64,000 bases of DNA. It comes from CAWAVN01 sp963825075 (lineage in GTDB: Bacteria; Planctomycetota; Planctomycetia; Planctomycetales; Planctomycetaceae). Positions 17,415-26,313 of the stretch are shown here, in pieces (within the stretch, counting starts at the first letter, position 1; the number at the start of each line of letters is the position of its first letter). The position numbers and the translations under genes were made by a program. The notes under the pieces were generated by a model. It was not told where the DNA came from, ran no database searches, and was given only the letters and a program-made list of their open reading frames with translations. The stretch spans positions 1 through 64,000 of the forward strand of contig CAWGRX010000041.1 in NCBI GenBank assembly GCA_963825075.1. The letters are read 5' to 3'.

Positions 17415-17924
17415 TCAATACCCAAAGCCGTTTTTGCGGATGTGGACCATGGGTTTTGTTTCATTAAGGCTCTCGCCGGCGCGGGCGTGTTGCACTTCCA
17501 GTAGATACACGATGTGGTCGCCGGCCTCGATTTGGGCAGTGATCGGGCCTTCCAAATAACCCAAGGCTTCGGTCAAGACGGGGAGGCCGAGCCTGCTCGT
17601 TTCCGTTTTGACATCCTCGAAGGCGGGCTGGTCGGGTTCGAAGCCCCGGCCGAAGTGTTTTAAGAAGCGATGCTGCCCGTCGCCGACGAGATTCAGAGCC
17701 GCCTGGGGAGAGGCTTTGAGCCAATCGTTCAGATACCTTTTGGCATTGACGGCCACCGTGAGCGCGGGCGGCTCGAACGCCGCCTGCTGCACCCAACTGG
17801 CGAGCATCCCGGTGGATCGGCCCTTGCCGTCGGTCGCCGTCAGAATAAACACCCCGCTTGGCGTCCGGCCCAAAACTTGCCCGATGGCTTCGCGTTCTTC
17901 CGGGGTCAATTCGGTATTGGTCAT
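17415..17924 (-). CDS. Flavin reductase-like domain protein
   Basis: 169 aa. Opens with the family pattern LGRTPSGVFILTATDGKGRSTGMLASWVQQAAFEPPALTVAV, the FMN-binding split-barrel signature, followed by NLVGDGQHRFLKHFGRG. Length is normal for the family of NAD(P)H:flavin oxidoreductases and FMN-binding small domains. A redox role is inferred; the partner oxygenase or flavodiiron protein is not nearby. The dispersed repeat at 17953-18033 lies upstream and the GCGCACG hairpin downstream, so it seems to be a single-gene unit. Confidence 0.88.
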   Translation of the reverse strand: MTNTELTPEEREAIGQVLGRTPSGVFILTATDGKGRSTGMLASWVQQAAFEPPALTVAVNAKRYLNDWLKASPQAALNLVGDGQHRFLKHFGRGFEPDQPAFEDVKTETSRLGLPVLTEALGYLEGPITAQIEAGDHIVYLLEVQHARAGESLNETKPMVHIRKNGFGY

Positions 17925-17952
17925 AGTAGATCTGCCCTTTGTTCGTGCGTTC

Positions 17953-18033
17953 GATAAATAGTTGTCGCATTCATTAGCCGCAGGACGCTAGCCCCGGTTC
18001 CCTCGGACAACCGGACGCTACCACGCACCGGCT
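17953..18033 (+). repeat. Dispersed palindromic repeat (ATTGTCG...TTAGCCGCAGG family)
   Basis: GATAAATAGTTGTCGCATTC, then ATTAGCCGCAGGACGCTAGC, then GGACAACCGGACGCTACC and CCGGCTGA. It shares all blocks with 10829-10930. It sits in the gap between the flavin reductase and the PVC cytochrome gene. Confidence 0.75.
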
Positions 18034-18086
18034 GACCTAACCGCCATCCTCTGCTTTGTGGCCTTTGCCCCTTTGTGGCCTTCCAA

Positions 18087-21000
18087 CTACTTCAACGATT
18101 GCAAGTATGCAATCAGGTCTGCAAGCTCTTCAGGCGTCAGGTTATTCACGATGCCTTGGGGCATCATGGAGAGTTTGCGTTTGATGCGCTGGTCAATCTC
18201 GTTTTGCGGGATCTGTTTGGAAAGGCCGTTGGCTTCGCGGAGGGTGAGGGCCAATGCACTTTCGCTGACAACAAAGCCAGTCACCACCTGGCCGTTGGTC
18301 GTGAGAAACGAATAGGTATCGAACCCCTGGGCGATTTTCTCGCTGGGTTTGAGGATGGATTCAATGAGTTCCGCCTTTTTGTAGCGTTTGCCGATGTCCA
18401 CCAAATGCGGCCCCTTGGGGTTCTGGCCGTTGATGTAAGTGTGGCAGGCAATGCAGGACTGCTTGCGAAACAGCACCTGCCCTTTCGCCGGTTTGCCATT
18501 GGTTTTGAGCGTCCGCTCGAAGGCTTTCTCATAAGGCAAGTTGGCGATGAGATTGGGATTGCTCTGGTCCACCTTGGGGAGTTCGATCGGAGTTTCGGGG
18601 TCGTCGGGGGTTTGGCTGGCGAGCAGGTTGGGTAGGCCCTCGATTTGCACGTGATGCCGGGCCAACTGCTGTCGGATTTTTTCGGAGAGCGTTTTGTCGG
18701 CTTCCGAGAGGGCGACCTTCAAAGCGTCTGCGATCCTTTGACTTTCGGACCAGGTTTGCCGATCGTAATAAGGGCCGGTGGTGTCCGGGCGGGTGCCCCA
18801 CCAGCCGGTTTTGTATTCGCCTTCCCGGTGATAGAGCCGCATGAGCGCGGTGAGGATTTCCAGCCGCGACTCGGGCGTATAGGACTTGCTCAGTTTCTGG
18901 AATAAGCCGTTCACCGCAGTCGGGGTGTGGCGATAACGGAGCGCCCACAAGGCCCCCGCGCGATGCGGGCCGTCCAACGCTTTGAGGCAGGCTTCGTCGG
19001 CCCCGAGTTTCACCAGGGCTTGCACCGCGAGATGCGGAATGACCCGGCCCCGGTCCGGCTGGTTCCACAGCGGGGTTTTCGTCGGAGAAGGCTGATCTTT
19101 GGAACGGGTGGTGAGGGGAATCATCTTCTCGGCCGTTTCCGGTTTTCCCAGTCGGCCCAGGCTTATGAGAGCTTGCGCCCGCACCCAGGGGTTTTCATCC
19201 TTGAGAGCCGAGACGAAAGGCTGCACCGGCACGCCTTCCAATTGGCTTTTGCGATCGGTGAGGGCTTTCAAAGCGAACTCGCGAACCTTGGCGTCTTTCG
19301 CCAACTCCACCAGGAATAGATGGGAGTCGTCTCCTTCCAATTGCTTGAGCGTGAAGATCGCCGCGATCCGGGCATAGGTTGGGGCGTCTCGATCGGATGC
19401 TAAAGACGCCAAGCCATTTGTTGTTTCCACAGCGCGGCCTCTTCGCAGGATTTCGCGCTGGCTATGCAATCGATACGCGGCGCTCGGCGAGGCGAAATAG
19501 GCGATAAGTTCCTTTGTCGATTTCTCGGACAGGTTGGGGAACGGCTTGGGCAGAAAATTGCTGGGAGTGATCTGGGCGATAAAGCCCACGTCGGGGCCGC
19601 TGTAATCGAACTTGCCGTTCTTCCAACTGCTGACGTACATCCGCCCGCTACCGTCCACGTCGATGTCGGTCGGCCGGGGGATTTTCAGAAAGACTTTTTG
19701 ATCGGCCGCGAAGGTGGGTGGCGTTTCGGGAAGGTTGTGAACGTAAACTTCACTGCGGCCCCAATCGCAGGTGTAAAGGGCATCGCCGAAGTCTTTGGGC
19801 CAGCGGAGGTCATGGAAATACATCGTCCCGCAGCCCGAGCCGCCGCCGTAGTCGTCCAACGGCGGCATGATTTCATCGGTGAAGTTTTTGAACAGCGAAG
19901 GATACCCATAATTGGCCGACTGCAAAATATGGCTGACCCGCACATCCCAGCCGCCGCCGTCGTTGGTGTTGTCGCGGGTGAAAACGTTGAGATAGGGATC
20001 GATCGAGACATCATAAATGTTTCTGAGGCCCTGGCAGAAAAGTTCCATCTCCGTGCCGTCGGGCCGGACCCGCACAATCCCGCCGCCCTTATGCGTGAGG
20101 GTTTTGCCGTCGGTTCCCTTGGCATTGATGAACCCAAAATCGCCCACGGCGATATAGATCCAGCCGTCGATGCCCATGCGGATGCCGTTGGTGGTGTGGT
20201 CGGCACCGCGTTTGTTGATCTGATCGGTGCTGATGCCGGTGATCAGCGTTTCTTGGCGATCGCTGACGCCGTCGAGGTCATCATCGTGGAGCACGCTCAA
20301 AAACGGGGGATGCAGCACCCACAACGTGCCCTGGTCGTAAATCAGCCCGCGGGGGTGGTCGATCTTGGCGAATGCGTTAATGAGTTCCGCCTCGCCGTCG
20401 CCGTCGCGGTCAATCAGCCGGAGGATCTTGCCGCGGTCCGGTTCTTTGCCGAGCGAACCTTGCTCATCGACGCCCACGAACAGCTCGCCCGTCGGAGCCG
20501 CGGTGAGGCACACCGGATAGTTCACTTCCGGCGGTTTCGCGAACAGCTTGACCTCAAAGCCCGGGGGTGCTTCGACGTCGGCAATGCTCGCGGCGGGAAT
20601 GCCATTGGCATCGTTGGTCAGACCCTCGGGCAACTCCGGTAAGTCGCCTTGGTAGGCTTCGAACTCCCAAAAGCTGCCCCACACGCCGGTGCTCGCGCCC
20701 AAAAACGTCACCCGCAGAAATTTCACATCGGGAACGTCCACCTGATGCGGCGTGATTTTCGCAGGCTTTTTGTTTTTCGATTGATCGACGATCGTGTTCC
20801 AGGTCTTGCCGTCTTTGGAAGCGTCGATTTGATAACGATATGCGGTCCCGGGCTTTTCCCAATGAATCCGCAGCGACCGCACGTGGGCCGGTTCCGCGAG
20901 TTCTACCTGCCAAGTTTCCCCAGTCGAACCGCCCGCAGCGCACCAGCGGGTTCGCAAATCGCCATCCACTGCGTTTTTGGCAAAATTCTTTTTGCCGGTT

Positions 21001-21932
21001 TCCTCGCTGCTGGCTTTGGCGGGGCGATCCGTGACGAGGTTCCCATCGCCGCAGCACTTCTGCGGGAGCAGCGAAGTTTTTTCCGAAGAGGAAGACACCG
21101 GGGCATTGATGAGGGCTTTGATTTCCTCGTCGATCTTGTTGGTGGTGGGATGGAATTCGTTTTTCGCATCCCGCTTCAACGCCCAGAGCATGCCCCGCGT
21201 GACCAGATCGAGATACTTCGGCTCGGCCATGGTTTCGTTGTAGTGGCCGATGGTCGTGCAGAACACGCGGGCCTTGCCGTATTCGTTGGTCCAAATGCAG
21301 GTTTGCGGCTGGTTGTCCGATTGGCGTTTCGCCTGGCCGAGCGCTGTCGCCGACGGCCAGAGTTTGATCGAGTGATAAAGTTCCCCCTTGGGGGCCACGA
21401 ACCGCGGCCCGAAGCCTTCCATGATGGGATGCTCCGGCTTCAAGTTCTCGACCGTGTAGGAATAATGTGGTCCGTGGCCGGGCGACTGCATGCCGACGAA
21501 CTCGAACCATTTGTCGGTGCCCGTGCGGTAGCAGTGCATCGCACAGTGAATCAAAATTGCAGGCACGCCTTCGCGATGCGGCTTGAGAATCCGCTCCACC
21601 CATTCCACGTCGGGCACGTTCGAGAAACATTCGTTGTGCACCACGATGTCGAAGCCTTCGGCCCAATTCGGATCGTTATACAGCGGAATCTTGGCGTCGG
21701 TCGTCTTGCCGCCTTGCTGCACGATGGTCCATTCCACGTTGGCCCGCGCGGAGATGCCTTTGCTGAGAATCAACTTCTGCCGGTCGTAATCGTGACAGCA
21801 CCCGCCGGTGACCAACAGGGCCTTGATGGGTTTGGGTTTTTTGTTTTCGGCATCTTTTTTCGCCGGCTCTTCAGCCCGAACCTCTGAGCCGAACCAACAA
21901 ATCGTGAATAACAGCAGCAATACGTTTCGCAT
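18087..21932 (-). CDS. ThuA / F5/8-type / PVC propeller / HEAT / cytochrome c multidomain protein
   Basis: 1281 aa exported protein. Order: signal peptide (NVLLLLFTICWFGSEVRA); ThuA-like domain (about 30-260: PIKALLVTGGCCHDYDRQK, VVHNECFSN, HCAMHCYR); discoidin-like segment (about 290-430: DLRTRWCAAGG, VRSLRIHWEKPG); PVC-type propeller or 'membrane-bound dehydrogenase' domain (about 440-860: DRDGDGEAELINAF, RGLIYDQGTLWV, RPTDIDVDGSGRMYVSSW); HEAT repeats; and a C-terminal TIGR02603-type haem domain with CIACH and a distal Met in KLSMMPQG. It is probably a periplasmic sugar or alcohol dehydrogenase passing electrons to its own haem. I chose the ATG at 21932 because the signal peptide starts there; an in-frame extension to 22163 has none. 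Confidence 0.88.
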   Translation of the reverse strand: MRNVLLLLFTICWFGSEVRAEEPAKKDAENKKPKPIKALLVTGGCCHDYDRQKLILSKGISARANVEWTIVQQGGKTTDAKIPLYNDPNWAEGFDIVVHNECFSNVPDVEWVERILKPHREGVPAILIHCAMHCYRTGTDKWFEFVGMQSPGHGPHYSYTVENLKPEHPIMEGFGPRFVAPKGELYHSIKLWPSATALGQAKRQSDNQPQTCIWTNEYGKARVFCTTIGHYNETMAEPKYLDLVTRGMLWALKRDAKNEFHPTTNKIDEEIKALINAPVSSSSEKTSLLPQKCCGDGNLVTDRPAKASSEETGKKNFAKNAVDGDLRTRWCAAGGSTGETWQVELAEPAHVRSLRIHWEKPGTAYRYQIDASKDGKTWNTIVDQSKNKKPAKITPHQVDVPDVKFLRVTFLGASTGVWGSFWEFEAYQGDLPELPEGLTNDANGIPAASIADVEAPPGFEVKLFAKPPEVNYPVCLTAAPTGELFVGVDEQGSLGKEPDRGKILRLIDRDGDGEAELINAFAKIDHPRGLIYDQGTLWVLHPPFLSVLHDDDLDGVSDRQETLITGISTDQINKRGADHTTNGIRMGIDGWIYIAVGDFGFINAKGTDGKTLTHKGGGIVRVRPDGTEMELFCQGLRNIYDVSIDPYLNVFTRDNTNDGGGWDVRVSHILQSANYGYPSLFKNFTDEIMPPLDDYGGGSGCGTMYFHDLRWPKDFGDALYTCDWGRSEVYVHNLPETPPTFAADQKVFLKIPRPTDIDVDGSGRMYVSSWKNGKFDYSGPDVGFIAQITPSNFLPKPFPNLSEKSTKELIAYFASPSAAYRLHSQREILRRGRAVETTNGLASLASDRDAPTYARIAAIFTLKQLEGDDSHLFLVELAKDAKVREFALKALTDRKSQLEGVPVQPFVSALKDENPWVRAQALISLGRLGKPETAEKMIPLTTRSKDQPSPTKTPLWNQPDRGRVIPHLAVQALVKLGADEACLKALDGPHRAGALWALRYRHTPTAVNGLFQKLSKSYTPESRLEILTALMRLYHREGEYKTGWWGTRPDTTGPYYDRQTWSESQRIADALKVALSEADKTLSEKIRQQLARHHVQIEGLPNLLASQTPDDPETPIELPKVDQSNPNLIANLPYEKAFERTLKTNGKPAKGQVLFRKQSCIACHTYINGQNPKGPHLVDIGKRYKKAELIESILKPSEKIAQGFDTYSFLTTNGQVVTGFVVSESALALTLREANGLSKQIPQNEIDQRIKRKLSMMPQGIVNNLTPEELADLIAYLQSLK

Positions 21933-22085
21933 CAGCAGGGAACCTCGATCAAAGCCGGCAAACAAGCGGAGGGACGCGGGGAAAATCAAAAACGTCCCTC
22001 CAAAGTAGCAAACGAGGGATACTCCGCGAAACCCATTTGCCAATGTCGGCCGGTCTGTGTAGTGGTACACTTTAAGGCTCACTCG

Positions 22086-22187
22086 AAGAATAATTGTCGC
22101 AATTCTCATCCGCCGGGCGCAAGCCACCGGTTGGTGGGACAAGAAAAACCGGCGGCTAGCCACCCAGAGGGTAACCGGCCGCTCAGA
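22086..22187 (+). repeat. Dispersed palindromic repeat (ATTGTCG family), divergent copy
   Basis: AGAATAATTGTCGCAATTCT, then CATCCGCCGGGCGCAAGCCACCGG and ACCGGCGGCTAGCC. It matches the opening of the other copies, but the middle block is changed. It lies between the PVC gene start and the DoxX gene end. Confidence 0.6.
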
Positions 22188-22218
22188 ATAAAATGGACAC
22201 TTTTTTCTCGAACGATTC

Positions 22219-22674
22219 TTACTCCAAAACCGTCAGCGGGCGGTCGGTGCCGGCTCGTTTGGGCAAGGGCAGAAACCGCCCCAAGGAAAACTTGCCCGGC
22301 CCGATCAAGAGAATCGGCAACAAAAGACCGATGAGGGCCAGGTTGTATTCGTAGCCTTTGTTGGCGAGAAAGAAGCCGTTTTCGCCGTGGACCATCGCGA
22401 TGGCACCGATCATGATGATGATGTTCGACGCGGCGGAGAAGCGGGACAAAAAGCCGACGGCGATTCCCGCCCCACCCAGACCTTCGCCGACGGCGACCAG
22501 ATAACCGATCGGCCCCATGCCTTTCACGAATGCTTCCAAGCCCGGCCCGCCAAAAGCCCCGAACAGTTTCTGCGCCCCGTGCGCGGCGAAGATCGAGCCG
22601 ACAACCACTCGCATCACCAACAAAGACAAATCCACCGCCCAGCGGTTTTCCTGTCCGGTTCGCTCCGCATTCAT
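22219..22674 (-). CDS. DoxX family membrane protein
   Basis: 151 aa with four hydrophobic helices. LLVMRVVVGSIFAAHGAQKLFGAFGG is the DoxX signature, followed by GPIGYLVAVGEGLGGAGIAVGFLSRFSA and a last pair ending LIGLLLPILLIGPG. DoxX proteins are small inner-membrane proteins linked to redox or sulfur metabolism in some species; the substrate here is unknown. AAGGAAACAGATCG before the ATG gives a good start. It is followed by a dispersed repeat and then the PVC protein on the same strand, 286 bp away. Confidence 0.9.
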   Translation of the reverse strand: MNAERTGQENRWAVDLSLLVMRVVVGSIFAAHGAQKLFGAFGGPGLEAFVKGMGPIGYLVAVGEGLGGAGIAVGFLSRFSAASNIIIMIGAIAMVHGENGFFLANKGYEYNLALIGLLLPILLIGPGKFSLGRFLPLPKRAGTDRPLTVLE

Positions 22675-22941
22675 CGATCTGTTTCCTTCTGTTTCCGCTG
22701 GTTGAAACTTCTTTCGCTGAGAATTGCCGGCCCCATTGTGGCGAACTCGTTCCGAAAACGAAACCTCCGCGGAAAATCCAATTTGCCATTCCCGGCGTCA
22801 CAGGGCACACCGAGACGGATAAAGATTTAGTCAGCGGCCGATTGGGATAGCGGATGACTCGGTACTCCGGCCAGAAATTCGCTAAACTGATTTGCGGGAC
22901 ATCGATTTGCCGGGACTTTGGGTGGAAAGACAAACTGAGTG

Positions 22942-24758
22942 ATGAACCGAGCCGCGACGTTTGCCTGGGGATTGCTGTTGGTGCTGACGATGTTCGGCGA
23001 GGCGCAGGCAGACGAGCCGCACGACGTGGAACGAGCCGCCGCTCCGTCTGGGATTCGTCCAGCACCGCGTCGCGTGGAAGGAGCCTACCCGCTGAACCCG
23101 TTCGGTTTCTTCCGAGGCCAAGGGCCGCCGGAATTGCTCAATTATCCCCGCGCCGTCGGGTTTTATTTCGATACTTTTTTGATGGTCTTTCTGGGAACGA
23201 CGTTTCTGTTGTGGGTGCGGACTTCGTATTGGGTCAGCCGGGATAGCTCGGCTCTCAGGCTGGCCAGTCCGATCTGGAACCTCGCCATGCTCGTTTGCGG
23301 ACTGTTGGGATTCGCGTCCGTGTTTTTGCTGCCCCGCTATTACGGACTCTTGCCGCTGTTGGCTCTGTATGGTTTGCCGATGTACGCTTATGTCCGCTTG
23401 CGGAACTCCCGCGTCGCCGAGTTCTCGAAAGTCCTCACGCCCCAGCATCTCGCGGCGCTGGCGCTCCGGCAGTTGAGCGTCTTCGGCATTCGCATTCAAA
23501 CGCCTGGCGTCCTGGAAGCCGCGACGGGAATGAGCATCAAGTTCCTGGGAAAATCCGACAGTGCCGGCGTGAGCGAAACCATCTCCCGCCAGGTGGAGCA
23601 TTCGCCCAACTATCTGGCCGCCAAGGATTTGATTCTGCGGGCCATACAGCGGCGGAGCACCGACATCCATCTGGAACCCAAGGAAGGCCAGCTCGCCGTG
23701 CGGTTTCGCATCGACGGCGTGATGTATTCCGATGAGCCGTTCGACGTGTCCAAGGGGCGGAACATCATCAATATATTCAAAATCCTGTGCGCCCTCGACA
23801 TCACCGAACGCCGGCGGCCGCAGGATGGAAGCTTTCGAGCGGAGGTGGAAGACCGGGAGATCGATTTTCGCGTGGCCACGCAGGGCACGCAGTTGGGGGA
23901 AAAGCTCACGCTGCGGATTCTCGATCCCGAAAACTCCCTTCGGGAGTTGGATGAGCTCGGCTTTCGCAAAAGTTTGTACGACCAGATTCGCGAAGTCATC
24001 CGCCGGCCGCACGGATTGGTGCTGGCGGCCGGTCCCGCGGCGCGGGAAAATCGACCACGCTGCATGCGGCCCTCAATGATCTGGACACCGAGCACCGCAA
24101 CGTGATTACCATCGAAGACCCGGTGGAATATCACGCCCGTAACATCACGCAAATCGAGATTAGCACCGCCAAGGGCCAGACCTTCGGGGAGACGCTGCGA
24201 AACGTACTGCGGCAGGATCCCGATGTGGTGATGATCGGCGAAATCCGGGATGAGGAGACGGCCCAAGCCGTGTGCCGGGCCGCCCATACCGGGCATTTGG
24301 TGTTCTCGACCGTGCACGCTTCGGACAGCATCGCCGCCGTTTTAAGACTCTTGGAACTCGGCACCGAACCGGCCTTGCTCGCGGAAACGCTTTCGCTGGT
24401 TGTCGCCCAGCGGTTGGTGCGGCGTTTGTGTTTCGAATGCAAGGAGGAATACGAGCCCGCGGCCGATGAACTCATCCAAGCCGGCCTGCCGGAGGAAGGC
24501 ATTGAGGCACTCTACCGCGAAGGGGCGAATCCGAAGTGCAAAGTCTGCCGGGGCGTGGGTTATCACGGACAGGTCGGCGTGTTTGAAGTGCTGCCCTTGA
24601 CCGAGGAAGTCCGGGGGCATCTGCTTCAAAAACCGACGCCGACGTCGCTCCGCCTCGAAGCCCGCAACTATGGATTGTTGACTCTCCGCGAAGAAGGCCT
24701 CCGCCTCGTCGCCCGGGGCGTCACGTCGCTCGCAGAACTCAACCGCGTCGTGGGCTGA
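22942..24758 (+). CDS. GspE/PilB-type secretion or pilus ATPase with N-terminal membrane segments, frameshifted
   Basis: About 605 aa after repair. The C-terminal two thirds are a type II secretion/type IV pilus ATPase: RRSTDIHLEPKEG, Walker A, IEDPVEY, DVVMIGEIRDEETA, a His-box STVHASDS, and a tetracysteine zinc site (CFECKEEY ... CKVCRGVG). The frame is broken inside Walker A at about 24037-24044, where GGTCCCGCGGCGCGGGAAAATCG lacks one base for GP(A/T)GxGKST. The first ~170 residues are unusual: a signal-like helix (FAWGLLLVLTMFGEAQA) and about three membrane helices (FDTFLMVFLGTTFLLWV, LAMLVCGLLGFASVFLL, YGLLPLLALYGLPMYAYV). Classical GspE is cytosolic and docks on GspL or PilC. GTG at 22939 is an alternative start. 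No other pilus or secretion genes are adjacent. Confidence 0.85.
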
Positions 24759-24771
24759 AAAAACCGCCAAG

Positions 24772-24907
24772 GAGCCGCGCACGTAGTAAACGGTTTTTCC
24801 GAATACCGATCAAAGAGCCGCGCACGCAGTAAGCGGAATTCACCCGATCACGGAGCCGCGCACGCAGTAAGCGGAATTCACAAAACCGCTTACTGCGTGC
24901 GCGGCTC
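24772..24907. repeat. Cluster of four GCGCACG(C/T)AGTAAGCGG repeats, three direct and one inverted
   Basis: Direct copies at 24772-24793, 24815-24836 and 24853-24874, and an inverted copy at 24886-24907. The last two are perfect complements over 22 bp around an 11-base loop, a very stable hairpin. The cluster lies exactly between two convergent genes (stops at 24758 and 24917), so a bidirectional terminator role is plausible. Related sequence occurs at 17326-17391. Confidence 0.85.
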
Positions 24908-24916
24908 TGTTTCCCG

Positions 24917-26099
24917 TCAACGAGGCCGGCGAAGGCGGCAGCGTTTCTTGGCTTGGGCGGGCGAGAGGGTTTGCTCCATCTCATCCGGGTTTTGTTGAAA
25001 CCAGGACATCACCAACAGCAGCGTGTCGGGGCGGTGGAAGGTCAAGTCATCGGGCATCGGTGTCGAGCCGAAGGTGCGGTCCAATAATTCGCGGACCGCT
25101 TTCGCATCTGCAGCGCCCGTAGGCGGTTGAGTGACCGCAGCGACTCGGCCGCCCTTGATCAAATACCAGATCGTCTCGGAAGTCGGCGAGGACACAGGAT
25201 AAACAAAGTGGTAATCCGTCTCGGCCGCGCGGAGGCCGTTTAGACGATCCTGAAGATAAAGCACCGCCGCCAGGTCGTCCCGCAACCGGGCCGCCAGTTC
25301 GTAGTGTTGGTTCGCGGCTGACTCGATCATTCGCTCTTTCAAGAGGGCAATGGCGTTATCGCTTTTGCCTTCCAGAAACCGCCGGGCTTCGCGCACTTTT
25401 TGGGAATAGGTTTTCTGAGAACAAGCCTGCACACAAGGCCCCAGACAGGTTTTGAGTTCAAACCGCAGACAGCCGGGCCGAAGTTCTTTGGCGAAAATCT
25501 GGGCTTGATCGGCAAACGCCATCGGCTGCGAGTTGGCACAATCCCGCAACAGAAACAGGCGATTGAGGACTTCCACTGCCCGCGACAATCGCCGGCCCGG
25601 CCAAAGGGGTCCGAATGTCGCCAGAACATAGGGTCCCGGTTTCGCCGAGAGCAAAACGCCCGGCGCGGTCGGCCGGCCTATGCACAGGAACGTGGGCCTC
25701 GCGGTGCTCGGCATGTCTTTGACGTTCCAACTCGGCCGCCAGGTTTGAATGAGGTGCAGTTCCCGCAAGAGCGCTGCGAACTCGCTGGGAGCCGGCTCCC
25801 ACAAAATGCGGCGGGTCTGCCGGATCAGGCGGCCCGGTTTTTGGTTTCTCACCTTAGGGCTGAAGTAGCTCAATAGCCGCGTGCGAAGCTGTTTCGATTT
25901 GCCAACGTAAATCAACACGCCATGCTCGTCAAACAGGCCATACACGCCGGGGACGTTCTCGCATTTCGACTGCACGCCGGCTTTCAAAGTCCGCGACCGT
26001 GCGCCGACGAACTTCGTCCGTCGTTGATTGCTCGACCGGCGAGAACGGGCAGGGGCCAAACTCCGTTAATCGTTCCGCTTGCCAAAGTGCTCGCTCCAT
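24917..26099 (-). CDS. UvrC-like GIY-YIG nuclease (short form), frameshifted near the N-terminus
   Basis: About 394 aa. The GIY-YIG domain is clear: NVPGVYGLFDEHGVLIYVGKSKQLRTRLLSYF. Further on come a cysteine cluster as in UvrC (CLGPCVQACS) and a UVR-type motif (ALLKERMIESAANQHYELAARLRDDL). The UvrC RNase H-like and helix-hairpin-helix half is absent, so it resembles the single-incision Cho type. The domain frame starts only with a TTG at 26059 and an Arg/Ser-rich leader. A better start is the ATG at 26099, preceded by AAGGAAGG, whose frame (MERALWQAERLTEFGPCPFSP) reads naturally up to about 25950 and then fails. I infer one frame break between 25935 and 25960. Confidence 0.8.
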
Positions 26100-26210
26100 C
26101 CGTCCTTCCTTGGCGGCAAAATTGTGGTTCCTGTTTTTTTCGGTTTGGGGTCGGCACGCCCTGAGGAACGAAGGGCGTGCAACTAGGATTGCGCGATGGT
26201 GAGTCGCAGA

Positions 26211-26281
26211 TTCGCCGTCGGTTCTTCTTGCAAACCGGGGCGGACCACCCTGCGGCGGGCCCCTGCGGCTAATTTTTTCAA
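26211..26281 (-). repeat. Dispersed palindromic repeat, inverted copy of the 10829 long form
   Basis: The reverse complement reads TTAGCCGCAGGGGCCCGCCG, then CAGGGTGGTCCGCCCCGGTT, closely matching 10849-10893. It sits between the UvrC-like gene start and the end of the large cytochrome gene. Confidence 0.75.
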
Positions 26282-26313
26282 CGCGAAATTCATGTTTTGA
26301 CGAAACACTCATA

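Noticed and set aside
21933..22163. N-terminal extension of the ThuA/PVC protein
   Set aside because: The 77 extra residues have no signal peptide logic and cross the dispersed repeat; the start at 21932 begins a good signal peptide.
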